DNA from: Haemonchus contortus
Lineage: Eukaryota > Nematoda > Chromadorea > Rhabditida > Trichostrongylidae
NCBI GenBank assembly: GCA_000469685.2
Contig: LS997563.1
Span: forward strand, 4,475,281-4,539,280
Direction: 5' to 3'
Length of the DNA stretch: 64,000 bases
Below the pieces are notes generated by a model that made no database searches, had not been told where the DNA came from, and saw only the letters and a list, made by a program, of their open reading frames with translations. Shown here one piece after another: positions 1-52,153 of the stretch. The translations under genes and the position numbers were made by a program. How positions within the stretch are numbered: the first letter of the stretch is position 1; each line of letters opens with the position of its first letter.

Positions 1-589
1 AAGTTTTTGACGCTGATCAATCTCGTCTATTAGTGCGTCCTAGCTTTCGAATCCATTCAGAATCGTAGTGGCGTTCGATTGCGTACGTGGCCTATACCAT
101 GAGTAGTCGGTATTCAGGTTATGCTTTTGTCGTCCTGGACGAGAATGGCATCAATAAGCAGCCCTAAAGTGATGGTTGGCATAGTTGGCCTGGGCGGTTT
201 CGAGCAGGCTTTCGAACGTCGGGCTGGGCACGTGTTAGAGTGCTTCACATGCCATTACCCTTTTCCGTCCAGAACGTCGAAGTAGGGTTTGGAAAACAGG
301 AACGCACGCCTTCATAGGTAGGCCCGGCCCAAATGGGTCTGTTATCTAGTCTGTAAAAGAAAGCGCTCCTCAGACACGGTATATTTTCGTCCACCCCAAT
401 TCTAGAATTATGTTATTTGCCCTTTATGCTGAGGTAGACTATTGATACACTTCACTAATTCCAACAGGTCTTCTGCATCGATGTACACAACTGATTTGGT
501 TCAGAATCTCAAAGTTCTCAGAGAAAGTCACACAAAAAATACCTAGTTAGAAAAATTCATTGTAATACTGCAGTAGTTTCTGTAACTAG

Positions 590-709
590 GGGTCCCGGTA
601 GGGGTGACCCAGTTCCCGCTGATGAAAATGAATCGGCTTTGTCAACGGAACCTGTACCTGCTGCCGACTTGCCTTTGCCTGTAGGGCCCAAACCGACGCC
701 CTCGCCCAC
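590..709 (+). CDS. Candidate proline-rich exon (weak)
   Basis: A 120-base open stretch sits between a TAACTAG acceptor and a CAC|GTACAG donor. It is symmetric, entering and leaving in phase 2. It would encode a Pro/Asp/Glu-rich linker including LPLPVGPKPTPSPT. Such linkers occur in matrix proteins, and the composition is unlike the surrounding DNA. No homologous domain is visible, and the opposite strand is also open here, so this may be chance. If real, it would belong to the 5' part of unc-52 or to a different gene. Confidence 0.25.
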
Positions 710-1449
710 GTACAGAGGGTACTTATCACAAAAACAGTTGGTAAATCGCCTTGTATCGAGTTCTCCCTCCTTCGCCAAACCCCTCTTCTTTAACATTTTC
801 ACTCGATACCTCATAGAATGACTGGAGCACGCTTTCGCTCATAAGTATTCAGGTCCCAGGGGATGACTGCCTGGTTATAGGCACGTTCGTCGGGTGAAAA
901 CTAATTCAGTCATCTCATCATCTTTGCAGCTTCTCTCAGAAGCCACGAATATTCTTAATAAGCATTTACTGCATTAACGCTTTGCAAAAAGTTTCATTAA
1001 GGTTCCATTTCCAGTCTAAAATTGCAATTCAGTAACCAGGTTGGCAAGAAATAGCATGGCTATTGCTTCTTTGAGCCATGGTTCATCATTTGACTACCTT
1101 ACTGCCTTAGACCAGCTCGAATGAAAAAAGGGATTGGAAGGGGATTCCTGTAGAAGGGCGTTCATTGAGCTGTGGGACATAAATGGTGTCTAGTCTGAGA
1201 AGGCGTGCTTCTGTATTCAATTCAGTGTTTACTTTGCAGTAGCTGTCTGGTAGCAGTTAGTACACCGGGGCCACAGTGGGCCCAAGGAGATGGATAGGAC
1301 CCAGTCTAGGATCTTTTACTTGATCGGTGTAGCTGCTTCGCTCTCTTACGGACCTCATTGTCTGCCGGGTTATGTATACCATCTCCCAAGCATATTGTTT
1401 CGCTTTTCACACAAAAATGATTTTTTGGAAACACCTATTTTACTGGCAG

Positions 1450-1505
1450 CTAGATTCGTTGACGATTCTGATGAAGACCTACCAAGTTTGGACATTCCGC
1501 CGCCA
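1450..1505 (+). CDS. Candidate acidic/proline exon (weak)
   Basis: A 56-base stretch lies between an ACTGGCAG acceptor and a strong CCA|GTGAGT donor. It reads RFVDDSDEDLPSLDIPPP, entering in phase 1 and leaving in phase 0. The acidic then proline-rich composition with a good donor is suggestive, but there is no domain match and no phase-compatible neighbour. Confidence 0.22.
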
Positions 1506-2079
1506 GTGAGTACCATCGTCCGCTTCGACCGATTCAGCCAGCTATGACATACATGTTCACAAAAATGTGCATTTTTGAAAAGTACATTTCGCCAGAGCAA
1601 AGGCAAAATGTCGAGTTCGTATGCACTCATTATCTGCAAAAATAATTATAAGTTAAAGTTGTTGACTTGAGACAATTCCCTAGAGATGCGCCATGTGAGT
1701 TCCTCTACACTGGGTCATAGAATCTATTGAATGTGCATCTTGTCTATATACTTGTCAGGCTTATAAAAGTTGGATTGTAGATTGATGTATTACGTCCGGC
1801 CAACATTTAGCGGAGGATAATCCAACTATTCCCCGAACCTGTGGAAGCCCGATATAGCAAATTTGGTTTTCCATTCGCGTTTCTTCAATATCCTATTTCT
1901 TTTAACTCTGGAGGGTGCGCATAGATCTCTAAGCTTTCACATACAGTACATTTGTGAACAGCCAAAAACATGTCAATCCATGAAACAAAAATATATAAAA
2001 TAAAAGCGTATAAAATAGGAAAATATATACATTATATTATAATGTAGTGTATCAAGGTAAAAAATATGTGCAAATCGAG

Positions 2080-2230
2080 ATGGCCTCGGTAGTGTAAGGG
2101 ATGAAGAGCACGGTGCCCAGAAAGCTTCAGTACGGGTTCGAGTCCCAGTCAAAGAAGAAGTTTTGTCCAAAACTTGCCAGCCTTGTGAGAACTTCGCATC
2201 GCTTACTGCAGCAAATGACAGTCGTTGAGA
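2080..2230 (+). repeat. tRNA-related SINE-like repeat, family 2
   Basis: The unit has a tRNA A-box-like start (TAGTGTAAGGG), then a B-box (GGGTTCGAGTCCC) near 2133, then a shared 3' segment beginning GAAGTTTTGTCC and an end segment with GCAGCAAATGACA. The same order of blocks recurs at 42915-43150, which marks it as a dispersed repeat. It does not fold as a full tRNA cloverleaf. Confidence 0.5.
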
Positions 2231-2795
2231 AGAACATCATGTCAAAACAATTTATATTAAAGTATTTATAATAAAAAAAGAAAACTTATTCAAAAAAATC
2301 TTTTCCTATCTTTCTTTTCTATCTATGTCTCGATTTCCTCAATTTCAAATTCGTTTGAGAATTATTGCGCTGAATAAAAGGAGGTTGTTTTGGGAATTAC
2401 TCTTAGAAATCTGACTAGTTGAGGTCTAATACCCGTTCAAATAGATTTTTAAAATTTCTCTACTGTTACTTACTGTTATTATTACTGAGAAAAATTGAAA
2501 TCCAAGGACGCCGTATTGATATTTCTGTCATATACAGGGATCTGCAAAGAATCTTTTCGTATGGTTAAGCTATTTCTCTTTTTTTGTGGTGCAACGCTGA
2601 AAACAAACCTTCAGGGGATAATGGCAAAAGGAAATCCTGTATGTATCCATGCATAATGCATAAACCTCCTCTGATAGATCTCTTTTGTACTTCAATCTTG
2701 TTTGAGATTAAGCCGGTCCAAAACAATCCAGAAGCTTTTCAAATTGTTTCAGATTTCGGTCAAATGTCAATAATAAATTAGTTGACGTCAAACTA

Positions 2796-3713
2796 TTGGG
2801 TTGTAACATAAGTTCGTAGAGTTTTTTTCACAAAGATTATTTGAACCAAAAAATAATAATTATAATAATAAATTAACCAATGATGTATTCTCCGTTACTG
2901 CTCGCGACCTCCTCCCATCTCTCGACCAATTTGTTGATGCCGATTCGCCAAAAATCGGCCGTTGTGGTGTCGAAGAATTCGTTGATCCAGTTTTCAAGAT
3001 CCCCTTTGCCATCAAAGGTAACAACCCCTATTTGGTTTACCATAGAGCGCAAAAGGTGATAGTCAGCAGGTGCAAGATCCGGAGAGTGCTGTGGATGCTG
3101 AAGAACCTCCCATTCAAGCTCTTGGAGTGCCGTTTTGACGACTTGAGCAATATGTGACCTGATGTTCTCGTGGAGCAAAATGGCTTGACCTCGTCCATAA
3201 GGTCTTTTCAGCCGAATGGCCTTATTTACAGTGTTCAGATGAACAATGTAGACCTCCTTGTTGACAGTGGCGTTTCGTCCGAGCAGTTTCCCAGTGCACC
3301 ATGCCTACCCAGTCCCACCAAACGCAGATCATGACTTTTTTTTGGGTGAAGATCTTGCTTGACCCTCGGCTTTGGCGCCTTTCCTGGGGCCACCCACACC
3401 TTCCAGTAGACACACCTAAGACACCTTCCCCGTGCACACTGCATATGTCCCGAGCGGTTTCGGCTGCTTTTTTGACCTCAACGAAAAGCAAAGAAAAGCA
3501 GTTGTCGAAAGTGCTAATTTTTTCATCCTAGATATCCCATTTCTGAGCCAGAAAAAAGAGGAACAGTCAAATTATCCCGGAAACAAGTAAGACTGTTTTG
3601 TAGAGGAGAAAGAGCTCTTTCAAATGAATGTACACACTTTGCTAAAAAAAACAAAATAAGTCGTTGTAAAATAACTCTAACGCAAAACTCTACGAACTTA
3701 TGTTACAACCCAA
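2796..3713 (-). mobile_element. mariner-family transposon, internally deleted
   Basis: Perfect inverted ends of 30 bases, beginning TTGGGTTGTAACATAAG, lie at 2796-2825 and 3684-3713. Both are flanked by TA (2794-2795 and 3714-3715), the mariner target-site duplication. The - strand holds the C-terminal half of a mariner transposase: a WWDWVGMVHWE stretch (near 3305-3345) corresponding to the second catalytic Asp region, and HPQHSPDLAPADYHLL (near 3045-3095) with the third catalytic Asp region of the D,D34D family. The two parts are in different frames, and the N-terminal helix-turn-helix region is absent. At 918 bp it is shorter than the usual 1.3 kb, so it is non-autonomous. Intact ends and TSD suggest fairly recent insertion. 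Confidence 0.9.
2873..3491 (-). pseudogene. Broken mariner transposase
   Basis: The coding remains of the element at 2796-3713. Translation on the - strand gives mariner signature blocks in two frames: residues around WWDWVG upstream and SPDLAPADYHLL downstream, with a shift near 3178-3222. Only the catalytic and C-terminal part remains and the DNA-binding N-terminus is missing, so no functional transposase can be made from this copy. Confidence 0.85.
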
Positions 3714-6700
3714 TATTTACTAAAGCCCATTCATATCGTCACAAAGCTGGAAACCCTTGTTCTACAACTGGAAACGCCTACACTTTTTGAGTGCATAAGG
3801 AAAGAGAAAAGAAATTATGCGTGTCTACAATGTTCGTTTGGCATGCGCCAGGCATTCGGGATTCATCCAGAACTAACGTTTGAATGGTGGTGATGTGTCG
3901 CTGATGGCTGTTGGTGATGATGGCTCACAGAAGCAAAGGCTATTCTTCGAGTCACTGTCCTTGGCTTGGAGTCCAGCTTGATTGCCCTAAATGGGGCTTG
4001 ATCCACGGGACAATTTAGATAATAGTAGCGTCCTATCAGTACGTCTTCTCTATCCGATCCGCGATAACTTTTCCCTGGGAAACGATGGGTGCAGTTTGAA
4101 CGATCGAGAAAGCGAACGATCGGGTTTGAACGAGTTCGTCATTAATGTCGCAACTTGCATAGATTTAGGGTGATTATAAGGTAAATTACTCGATATAAGT
4201 GCGTTTTAAGTCATGGTATATCAAACTTTGGAGCTAAGGTAGTTTCTTTTTTCATGACAGGTTACTATCAGGTTATAAAGCTTGATTAAACTTTAACCAT
4301 TTCAAGCAGTAATTAGAGCAATGTGACTGGGAAATTAGTAATTAGTTCGATCTTGATTTTATAATGATTTCCCACTGACATTTGCTTAGCGTCGTGCTTG
4401 AAAAGTGTTCCTCGGCTTCCCCTTTTGGCAGTAACTCGACTGAGTTCCAAGTAGAGAACTCCGAACTAGAAAGTCTGTTACTCAAATCTCTTAGAGTTGC
4501 CTGGAATACACAGGGCAGTAGATGTTGTGTGAGGTGGTAATTGGGGGCTTAGCCTGAATCCCGAGGTCTATTTCGCTGCTGCAACTGTTGGCTAAATTAG
4601 AGTAGGTTTTCATAGGTTTAATTTACAAAACCCATCCATCAGAATGAGTTTTTATGACGTCCCGCTTTCCTTTTCATCAATTTGCACCTTCAAACGAAAA
4701 CCAATTCTCTGCAGGATTCAGAAGGGGCATTAATTAGCTAGCATTTGCAATTTTTCCATAGGTGATTAGCTGGCTTCAACCCAACATTATTCATCGGTTG
4801 CCCTTGATCAGTCTGTTTCCAAGGATGCTAAGGATGATTCTACAGGCTGCGAGAACAGGATAGCTAAAAAATAAATAATTTTGTTGAAATTTTGGATATC
4901 TTAATGACTTGAAGGTTTTTCTCTAAGTTTGCTTAATTACTGCGGAATTTCTGTTCTAGTAGATTTGTGTCAGTATGATCCAGGCCTATTCCAATGGGAA
5001 TGATAGAGACTAAGAGAATGAGGACTTGCAGAGACTGTAGGAGAACGCGCGGAAGCGGTAAGCGGATAACGAGGAAATAAGGTCAATTAGGCGGTAGTAA
5101 GAAAGTTGAAAATTTGACGTATCTTCAGTATATTGAAAAAATTGAGTTTGAAATTTCAGAAACTTTTAAATTTTTTTGAGGTGAACTATTTAGCTTCCCT
5201 AGATGGCGATGGTAATTGCAGATTCAAAGGATCGGCATTTTTGGGTGGTTTATAAAGTCTCGTTTTGAAATTACAAGCCAGTACTTTTGTTTGAAAGTCT
5301 AACTAAAGTAGTTCCTTACCTTTCTACTCGAGTCTATCCAAAGTAACCACTCAAGCCTAGCCAAAGTAACCAGTATCAGGAATATCTGACCATGGTTTGT
5401 GTCAACATTTTATGGAGGCGCTATCATCGCTAGAATTCTACTAAGCGTGGTCTATAGGAAAAATATGATCTAGTGAAAATAACTATGTGTTCTGTATTGA
5501 AGCGGAAAGAAATTTCTGGAATTTTAGCAAGCGCAGGTAGGCGAAATCATTAATTTGCAGCATTTTTTAGAAGTTCTTTCAAAATATTTTTGAAATTAAT
5601 TAGCAAATAGCACCCACTTTGAGTTTGTCTTTCATCTTCTCGTTGTGAAGATTGCGATGCCAATAGGTTGAAAGGCAGATGAAGCAGCAGCCGCCGTGCT
5701 GGCTGCTCATCCGGAAGAGTAGTGGACGACGTAGCTTCGATTCTTCGGCCAGAGCACGATCTAATCCGAAGGCTCAGCTTCTCGTCGTCACCCCAGCCCC
5801 TGGCGCTCCTCCCACCAATATGCCATAATCAGCAGGCTACACCTCAATTTGTGCGCTACAATTTTGTGGAAAAAAGCTTTTCAGCGAAATTACTACTTAA
5901 TAAATCTACATCTTCCTGAAACGTTAAATAAAAACAATTCATTCAGAGAGATGAAGTGTTATTGCAGTTGATAAACGAGGCCTTTCCTTGAACCAGCTTC
6001 AAAAACCTCGTATCCAAGGCGACACTGTCGTAGAGAATCAAGTTCGGTTGAGGGACCCCTTTCCGTTGCCTATAGCGGCACCCGGTTGGGCGAATCTCAG
6101 ACCATCTTTAGGAAGAGGTGAAGGACTTCGGAAAGTACAGACAAACCCGTGTTGATACCCTACTCAAGTCAATCGAGTCATCTATCCATCCCCCCTGATC
6201 CGGTTGCTTGCGCCGAAGTCGTACATCTCTTGGTCTCGGCAGGTCGAAGACTAGGCCACAGTTCGATGGGCTGCACACTCAAATGTTATTGTGTTTTTTG
6301 ACGGGATTACGGGAGCTCGTTTTTGAATTCTTGAACGGGAGTAGGGAATTGGAGCATGGGGGCATTTCTAAGCGGAATTAATCAACTACAAAATACCTCT
6401 TTTTTCTTCTTCTTCACTTTCAAACATATACTGCTCAGAGAGACCTTCAGAACCGTTCAGCACCATGCCAAGATGCGCCGTTACAAGTGGGCTCAAGAAA
6501 AAGCTCTGGCCCTTTTCTTTTGGTTTTTGCGGGATTGGCCTTGCCTCGGCTTATTTTTAGACATATTTCCTGACCTCCGAAAACTGGTGGACGTGTCTAG
6601 CATCCGCTCCTGAATCCCTTTATGGGTTTAGTAAGGAGGCGACAGGCGAGAGGGCTTTCAGGACATTTTGGACATCCTTGAGACAAGGATACTAACGGTC

Positions 6701-6803
6701 TAAATGAAAAAAACGAGAGTTTGTGAAAAGAAAATGTTGGAAACACTATAAAGAGATTTTCAAAGTGTAAATGGAATGAAATTTCATAGGTATTTTGTTT
6801 CAG

Positions 6804-47884
<41,081 letters not shown>

Positions 47885-50800
47885 CTGCATAGATATCAAA
47901 AGTTTTAAGCTCGTCTTCCTACAGTAATAAGTGAGAATTACGAGGTCACTCTAAATCGTTCCCACAGACCCTCCTCGACAAAGGTTTTCTAGAGTACCGA
48001 CATTCTGCAGGGGTAACCCAGAGGTTGCCTCTAGCAACTATCTGCATTTGTTTGCCTTCAAATGCTTTTTCTGAGGCAACAGCGGATATAAAAGGTAGAA
48101 AAAGTAGATCCCCTTTTTAAACTAGGGAGTGGGTGCAGTGTGACTTCAAAGAAAGCACTTTGCGTGGGTATTAGAACTGAATGGTACGAAGGGAACAGTT
48201 GTGAAGGGAGGGCCGGAAGACAGAGCGCCTAAATGAGAGAGACCCAGGCTGTTACGAACGAGTACGGAACATGCGCCATCGTCTTTTTTTCTTTTTTATT
48301 TTAAAGAAATCATCTCTCCATTATTGACCTAGAGTTAGTTATGATAGAAACAAGACTCGAGACCTTTGGTTGCGAAAAAGAAATTTCAAACCAAGCATTC
48401 CCTCTGCCTTTCTTCGCTCTGGCCGCCGGTAGGGTGTGTGAAGGATTAGCATGGTCTCGATTTCACTGCAGACTCTCTGTATTAAAAAATATTAATTCTT
48501 GCATTTTACTTCAAAAACCTTACCTAATAATAAGAAATGCAAGGATTGGTCAACTGAGTAGACTGCAAATTGCTAGTGTCTGCTAGTGTTGAACAGCTCC
48601 AGCTCCTGCACAGTTCGGGGGGTTGAAAACATTCAAAGTGCTAAAACTAGGCCCCTAGCACATGTGCGCTGCCATCGAGTATCAGAGGCCGTCATCTTCT
48701 GATCTCGTCTGGAAGAGCTTGGACAGAATAACCTGTTTCGCGTCAGAGTACTCCTGAAGGCAACGCCGGCATTTTAGCTTGATACCTTCCAATCCTGGTG
48801 TACCGCCACCCTCGACCATGGAATTCAGAAGAGCAGGCGTACGTGGTTCTGTACAACCTTCACATGTAGGGATAATTAGCTCAGAAAGGTGCATTCGATT
48901 ATATGGTTATTGCTAATATGAACAGCTTGTCAGTTCATCCCCAAGATAAAGTAAAGGTAAAGTTTCTTTGGCGTTGATCAATCCCGTCTGAGGGATGCGC
49001 CACCGCACTCGACTTCCATACAGAATCGTAGTGGCGTAATGAGTGCGTATATGGCCTATACAATGACTTGCGGTGGCCAGCCAATGTACAAGTCAGTGCT
49101 TTTATCCTCCCAGACAAGTCTGGTACCAATTCACCGAACCCGGAGGGATGGAAGGCTTGATTGGCCTAGGCGGGCATCGATCCGGGATTCGAACCCCTGA
49201 CCGTGCGTGTGATATAGTGCGCCACCTGCCACTACCAAGGTTACACTAAAAGAACTGAACAACAATGTTCTACCACATATTTAGGAGTGAGAAGAAAGTA
49301 ATACGATAGATTTTAGGCGACTCCGAAGTTGGACGATCCTTTGAGCTGTTTGCTGCTTTCCGGATCTGTGCCTCATTCATGATCTATCCAGCTTGATGTG
49401 ATTTTGAAGCTGAGAATTCGCCGAATGCTTTCAGTTCAAAGCGTACCGACGCTTTGAAAAGTGTCACAAATTTGAACTGCCATATTTCTCATGTACACCA
49501 TCCAATTGATGGAACTGATTTGCCTTGCAATTTCCTCAGATTACAAGTGATTTCAATTGAATTGTTTATTTTTACTATAGTAATACATGGTATGATTGGG
49601 ATCATGAACGCTATTGCTTCATATGGCTTGTTATCTTCTTTTCCATATATTGTTGTGTTTCACAAAATCTTCAGAAATTGTCATTTTGTTTTGCCGTAAA
49701 TATGCTTAAATATTGCTATTAAGTGAAGAATAGACCTGTACTTCAAGTCCATTCTATCAGATACCTGTATTACCTGTCTTCCTTCTAAGTATCGAGTACT
49801 CTCAACGGTAACGCCTATATTCGTCCTTAATCCGAGCCAGAGTAGTTCAGTGGATCGTCCTTGCTCGAGAGACAGGTGGCATAGCTTTTCTTGGATAAGA
49901 GCTCTTGTGGAAAATTCTGGCAATCGTGCTGGAGGCTGTCCTGAATTCCGTGCACCAGGAGGGTTCCAGTAAGAAACCGTTCTGGTCCTCCTGCCGTCGC
50001 TGCAGACTCGCATATCGGGTAGGTCCCCCCGGCTCTCTGATTCCTTGGCGTAAGCAACAGGGTCCCTCATCCCCTTTCTGTCCATATTCATCTGAAAATC
50101 CGAATTGGCTACTGTTTGTTCCGGGTAGCGGTTATGTTCCCCTGCCCTGTACGTGATTACCAGTACGTCCTCCCCATATAACCAGCCAGCCGCAATGTCA
50201 ACGCCTGGTAAACTGGTTATGAGTGTACTACGTGTATTTTACATAGTAGATGATTACAATCGAAATTGTAATATCGCATTAGACTGGCACCGCAGGATGG
50301 GTTACCCCTTTTTTTATTCCCTCGAAGGTAGTGTAGGGAAAATTGGTGAAGTCGTGAAAGAAAAAGGAAGTGTTGGTAATCAGAAACCAAGCGATCATGT
50401 CTGCCTGAAAAAAAGTGGTTCCCTCTAAAAGTTTTATTTACAGCTGGGCGTACAGCTTTGTTTTCTGGCCAACACCACCGCAATTTTTTCAAAACACATC
50501 AAACCAGTCAGTCTACCACTTAGACTACTGGTATCCCTCCCAGTCCATTCATGTCTTCTTTTTCCTTTTGTTCATTTAATAGACATTGATATGGGTCTGA
50601 TGGAGACCACTTCTGACAGCAGGATTTGACAAACTGAAAAATTATGGAAAACTAACGTGGTGAGGTCCGTTTCCCGCACGTCCTGGGACTAGAAAAGCTC
50701 GCTGAGCCTATCCCTCGATAAGCTACCACTTACTGATATTACTTTATGAGTAGTGATATCACCTACATTCCCCGATGAACCTCCCTGTTATCTCATCCGA

Positions 50801-52142
50801 TTAGTCGCAACTCCCATATGCAAACCCAATGTATGTTTTCAAAAACGGAGGTCTCACACCGACAGCGTGGTCCAACATTTACCTCATCCATTTTTACCCA
50901 TCAAGCAGTTCCAGAACATCTCTTTAACCACTCAAACTCTCTTTCCACCTTACCTTCCCTTACTACAAGTGCTAAAAAACTCGAACACGGACCTACATAA
51001 GCGGATCATTTGCTTAAACGCTTAGTTTTTTACAGTCTGTTCCTCCTACCGGCTTTTACATTAGAACCAGTGATTAACGGGACAAACTGGTTGACCGACA
51101 AACTGTCACAGCAAGTAATTGGTTTAAATAACAGAGTGTTAGGGGTTTAAATAAATGGAACCGGAATCGGCTAGAGTCAGGATGTTTCCCTTAATAAAAA
51201 CCGACTGCAGTAGGCGCTACAAGAACTCCTCTGCCTGAAAATTGCGGTTCCACTAACGGATTATCAAAGTGAAAGAAATGATCCGGTATGACAGCAAACA
51301 GCTACTACCCCAGCCAGTTCAACGGTGTAGCTCCTAATAGAACCCTACTGAGCAGCTGAAATGAAAAGGCAGACTTAGTGGCTTGCAGAGGGACCTTATG
51401 GGAGAACTTATAGTCTGAGCTGTATATCATCTTGTCAGGCATGAAGCAGTCAATTCCCAGGATTGATCAGAGGCATTCTGGAGAGCAGCCACGCATTCAA
51501 CCTTAATCTGGAATCGTAGAGACCTTGGAATGCCTATTCAGTATACATCACTCCTACTAGGGACCATGGTTACTCTGTGGCCCTCCTATTTTCTTAGTCC
51601 TCTGCGTCCTATTATTTTCCTGAAGCGAAAGACAACCCTCCAAGAGGGAATATTCCCCCATTGCTACGGTTCAGATCACTACAGTACCCCTTCTTACGAG
51701 TGTTCTCACCAAAATGGTGCAAGAAACACCAACGGAAGTCCAGTGGGCGTTTAAATCAACACTACAACCGTACAATAGCTCAATATACTTGCAGGATGGT
51801 CAAAACTCACTTCCTACCTCTCAGGATGTCGGGTGTTTGAGGACCGTTCAGGTGTCAAAGTGCAGTCATTAAAGGGACCAGCCCCGAAGCAATCGCGCTC
51901 TAATCGTTATTCCTGTATCACGGGGAGTGTCGTGTGACATTGCTTCCCATCGCGGCGTGATCGATTCATTCTTAGGCTCTTTTTTCTGCAGGAGCATGCC
52001 CTAGGTCTGATTTTTTTTATTTGTGAAGTAGGCTCAAGGTCGATATCGATTTCCTGATTTCCCATCCTTTTCGTATGTATTGAATTCTCCTCATTATTAA
52101 ATATGTTTTAGTCGATTCGTGAAATCGTTTGCTTGGTTTCAG
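47885..52142. other. Intergenic region between unc-52 and the PAIP1 gene
   Basis: 4.3 kb with no exon chain I can support on either strand. It must hold the long-form 3'UTR and the promoter of the downstream gene. A family-1 SINE-like copy lies at 48950-49245. A 26-base segment (51898-51923) recurs exactly at 54391-54416. The 136-codon open stretch at 49681-50091 (- strand) has no recognisable domain. Confidence 0.6.
48950..49245 (-). repeat. tRNA-derived SINE-like repeat, family 1 (full copy)
   Basis: The most complete copy. Read on the - strand it has an A-box-like GGTAGTGGCAGGTGG, then B-box GGGGTTCGAATCCC near 49190, the family body (TTGGTACCAGACTTGTCTGG, CACCGCAAGTCATTG), the 3' block CATCCCTCAGACGGGATTG, and a tail of CTTTACCTTTACTTTA (48947-48964). 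A tRNA-like head, a unique body and a simple-repeat tail are the signature of a SINE. Confidence 0.75.
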
Positions 52143-52153
52143 GTCGTACAATT
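52141..52153 (+). promoter_or_regulatory. Probable trans-splice acceptor and 11-nt leader
   Basis: GGTTTCAG ends at 52142 and the ATG follows 11 bases later. A consensus worm acceptor directly before a short untranslated leader, with no upstream exon, is the usual layout of a spliced-leader addition site. The spliced-leader identity cannot be seen from the sequence. Confidence 0.65.

Larger units (their letters stand above)
1..6803. other. Upstream sequence, probably a large unc-52 intron
   Basis: No exon here can be joined with confidence to the perlecan gene that is clear from 6804 onward. The exon at 6804 starts inside a codon near the end of a laminin IV domain, so at least one more coding exon must lie upstream. 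I looked for the matching laminin IV motifs (the WKxPxKFLGNKV and REHLLMALADL types) and did not find them. The stretch holds a SINE-like fragment (1-110, - strand), a tRNA-like repeat (about 2080-2230), a mariner remnant (2796-3713) and two weak candidate exons (590-709, 1450-1505). The rest shows nothing I can name. Confidence 0.6.

Noticed and set aside
2100..2170. Possible tRNA gene
   Set aside because: There is a good B-box, but no acceptor stem or anticodon arm can be drawn, and the same block recurs as a dispersed repeat.
49681..50091. 136-codon - strand open frame between the genes
   Set aside because: No recognisable domain, no splice partners, and composition like the surrounding intergenic DNA.
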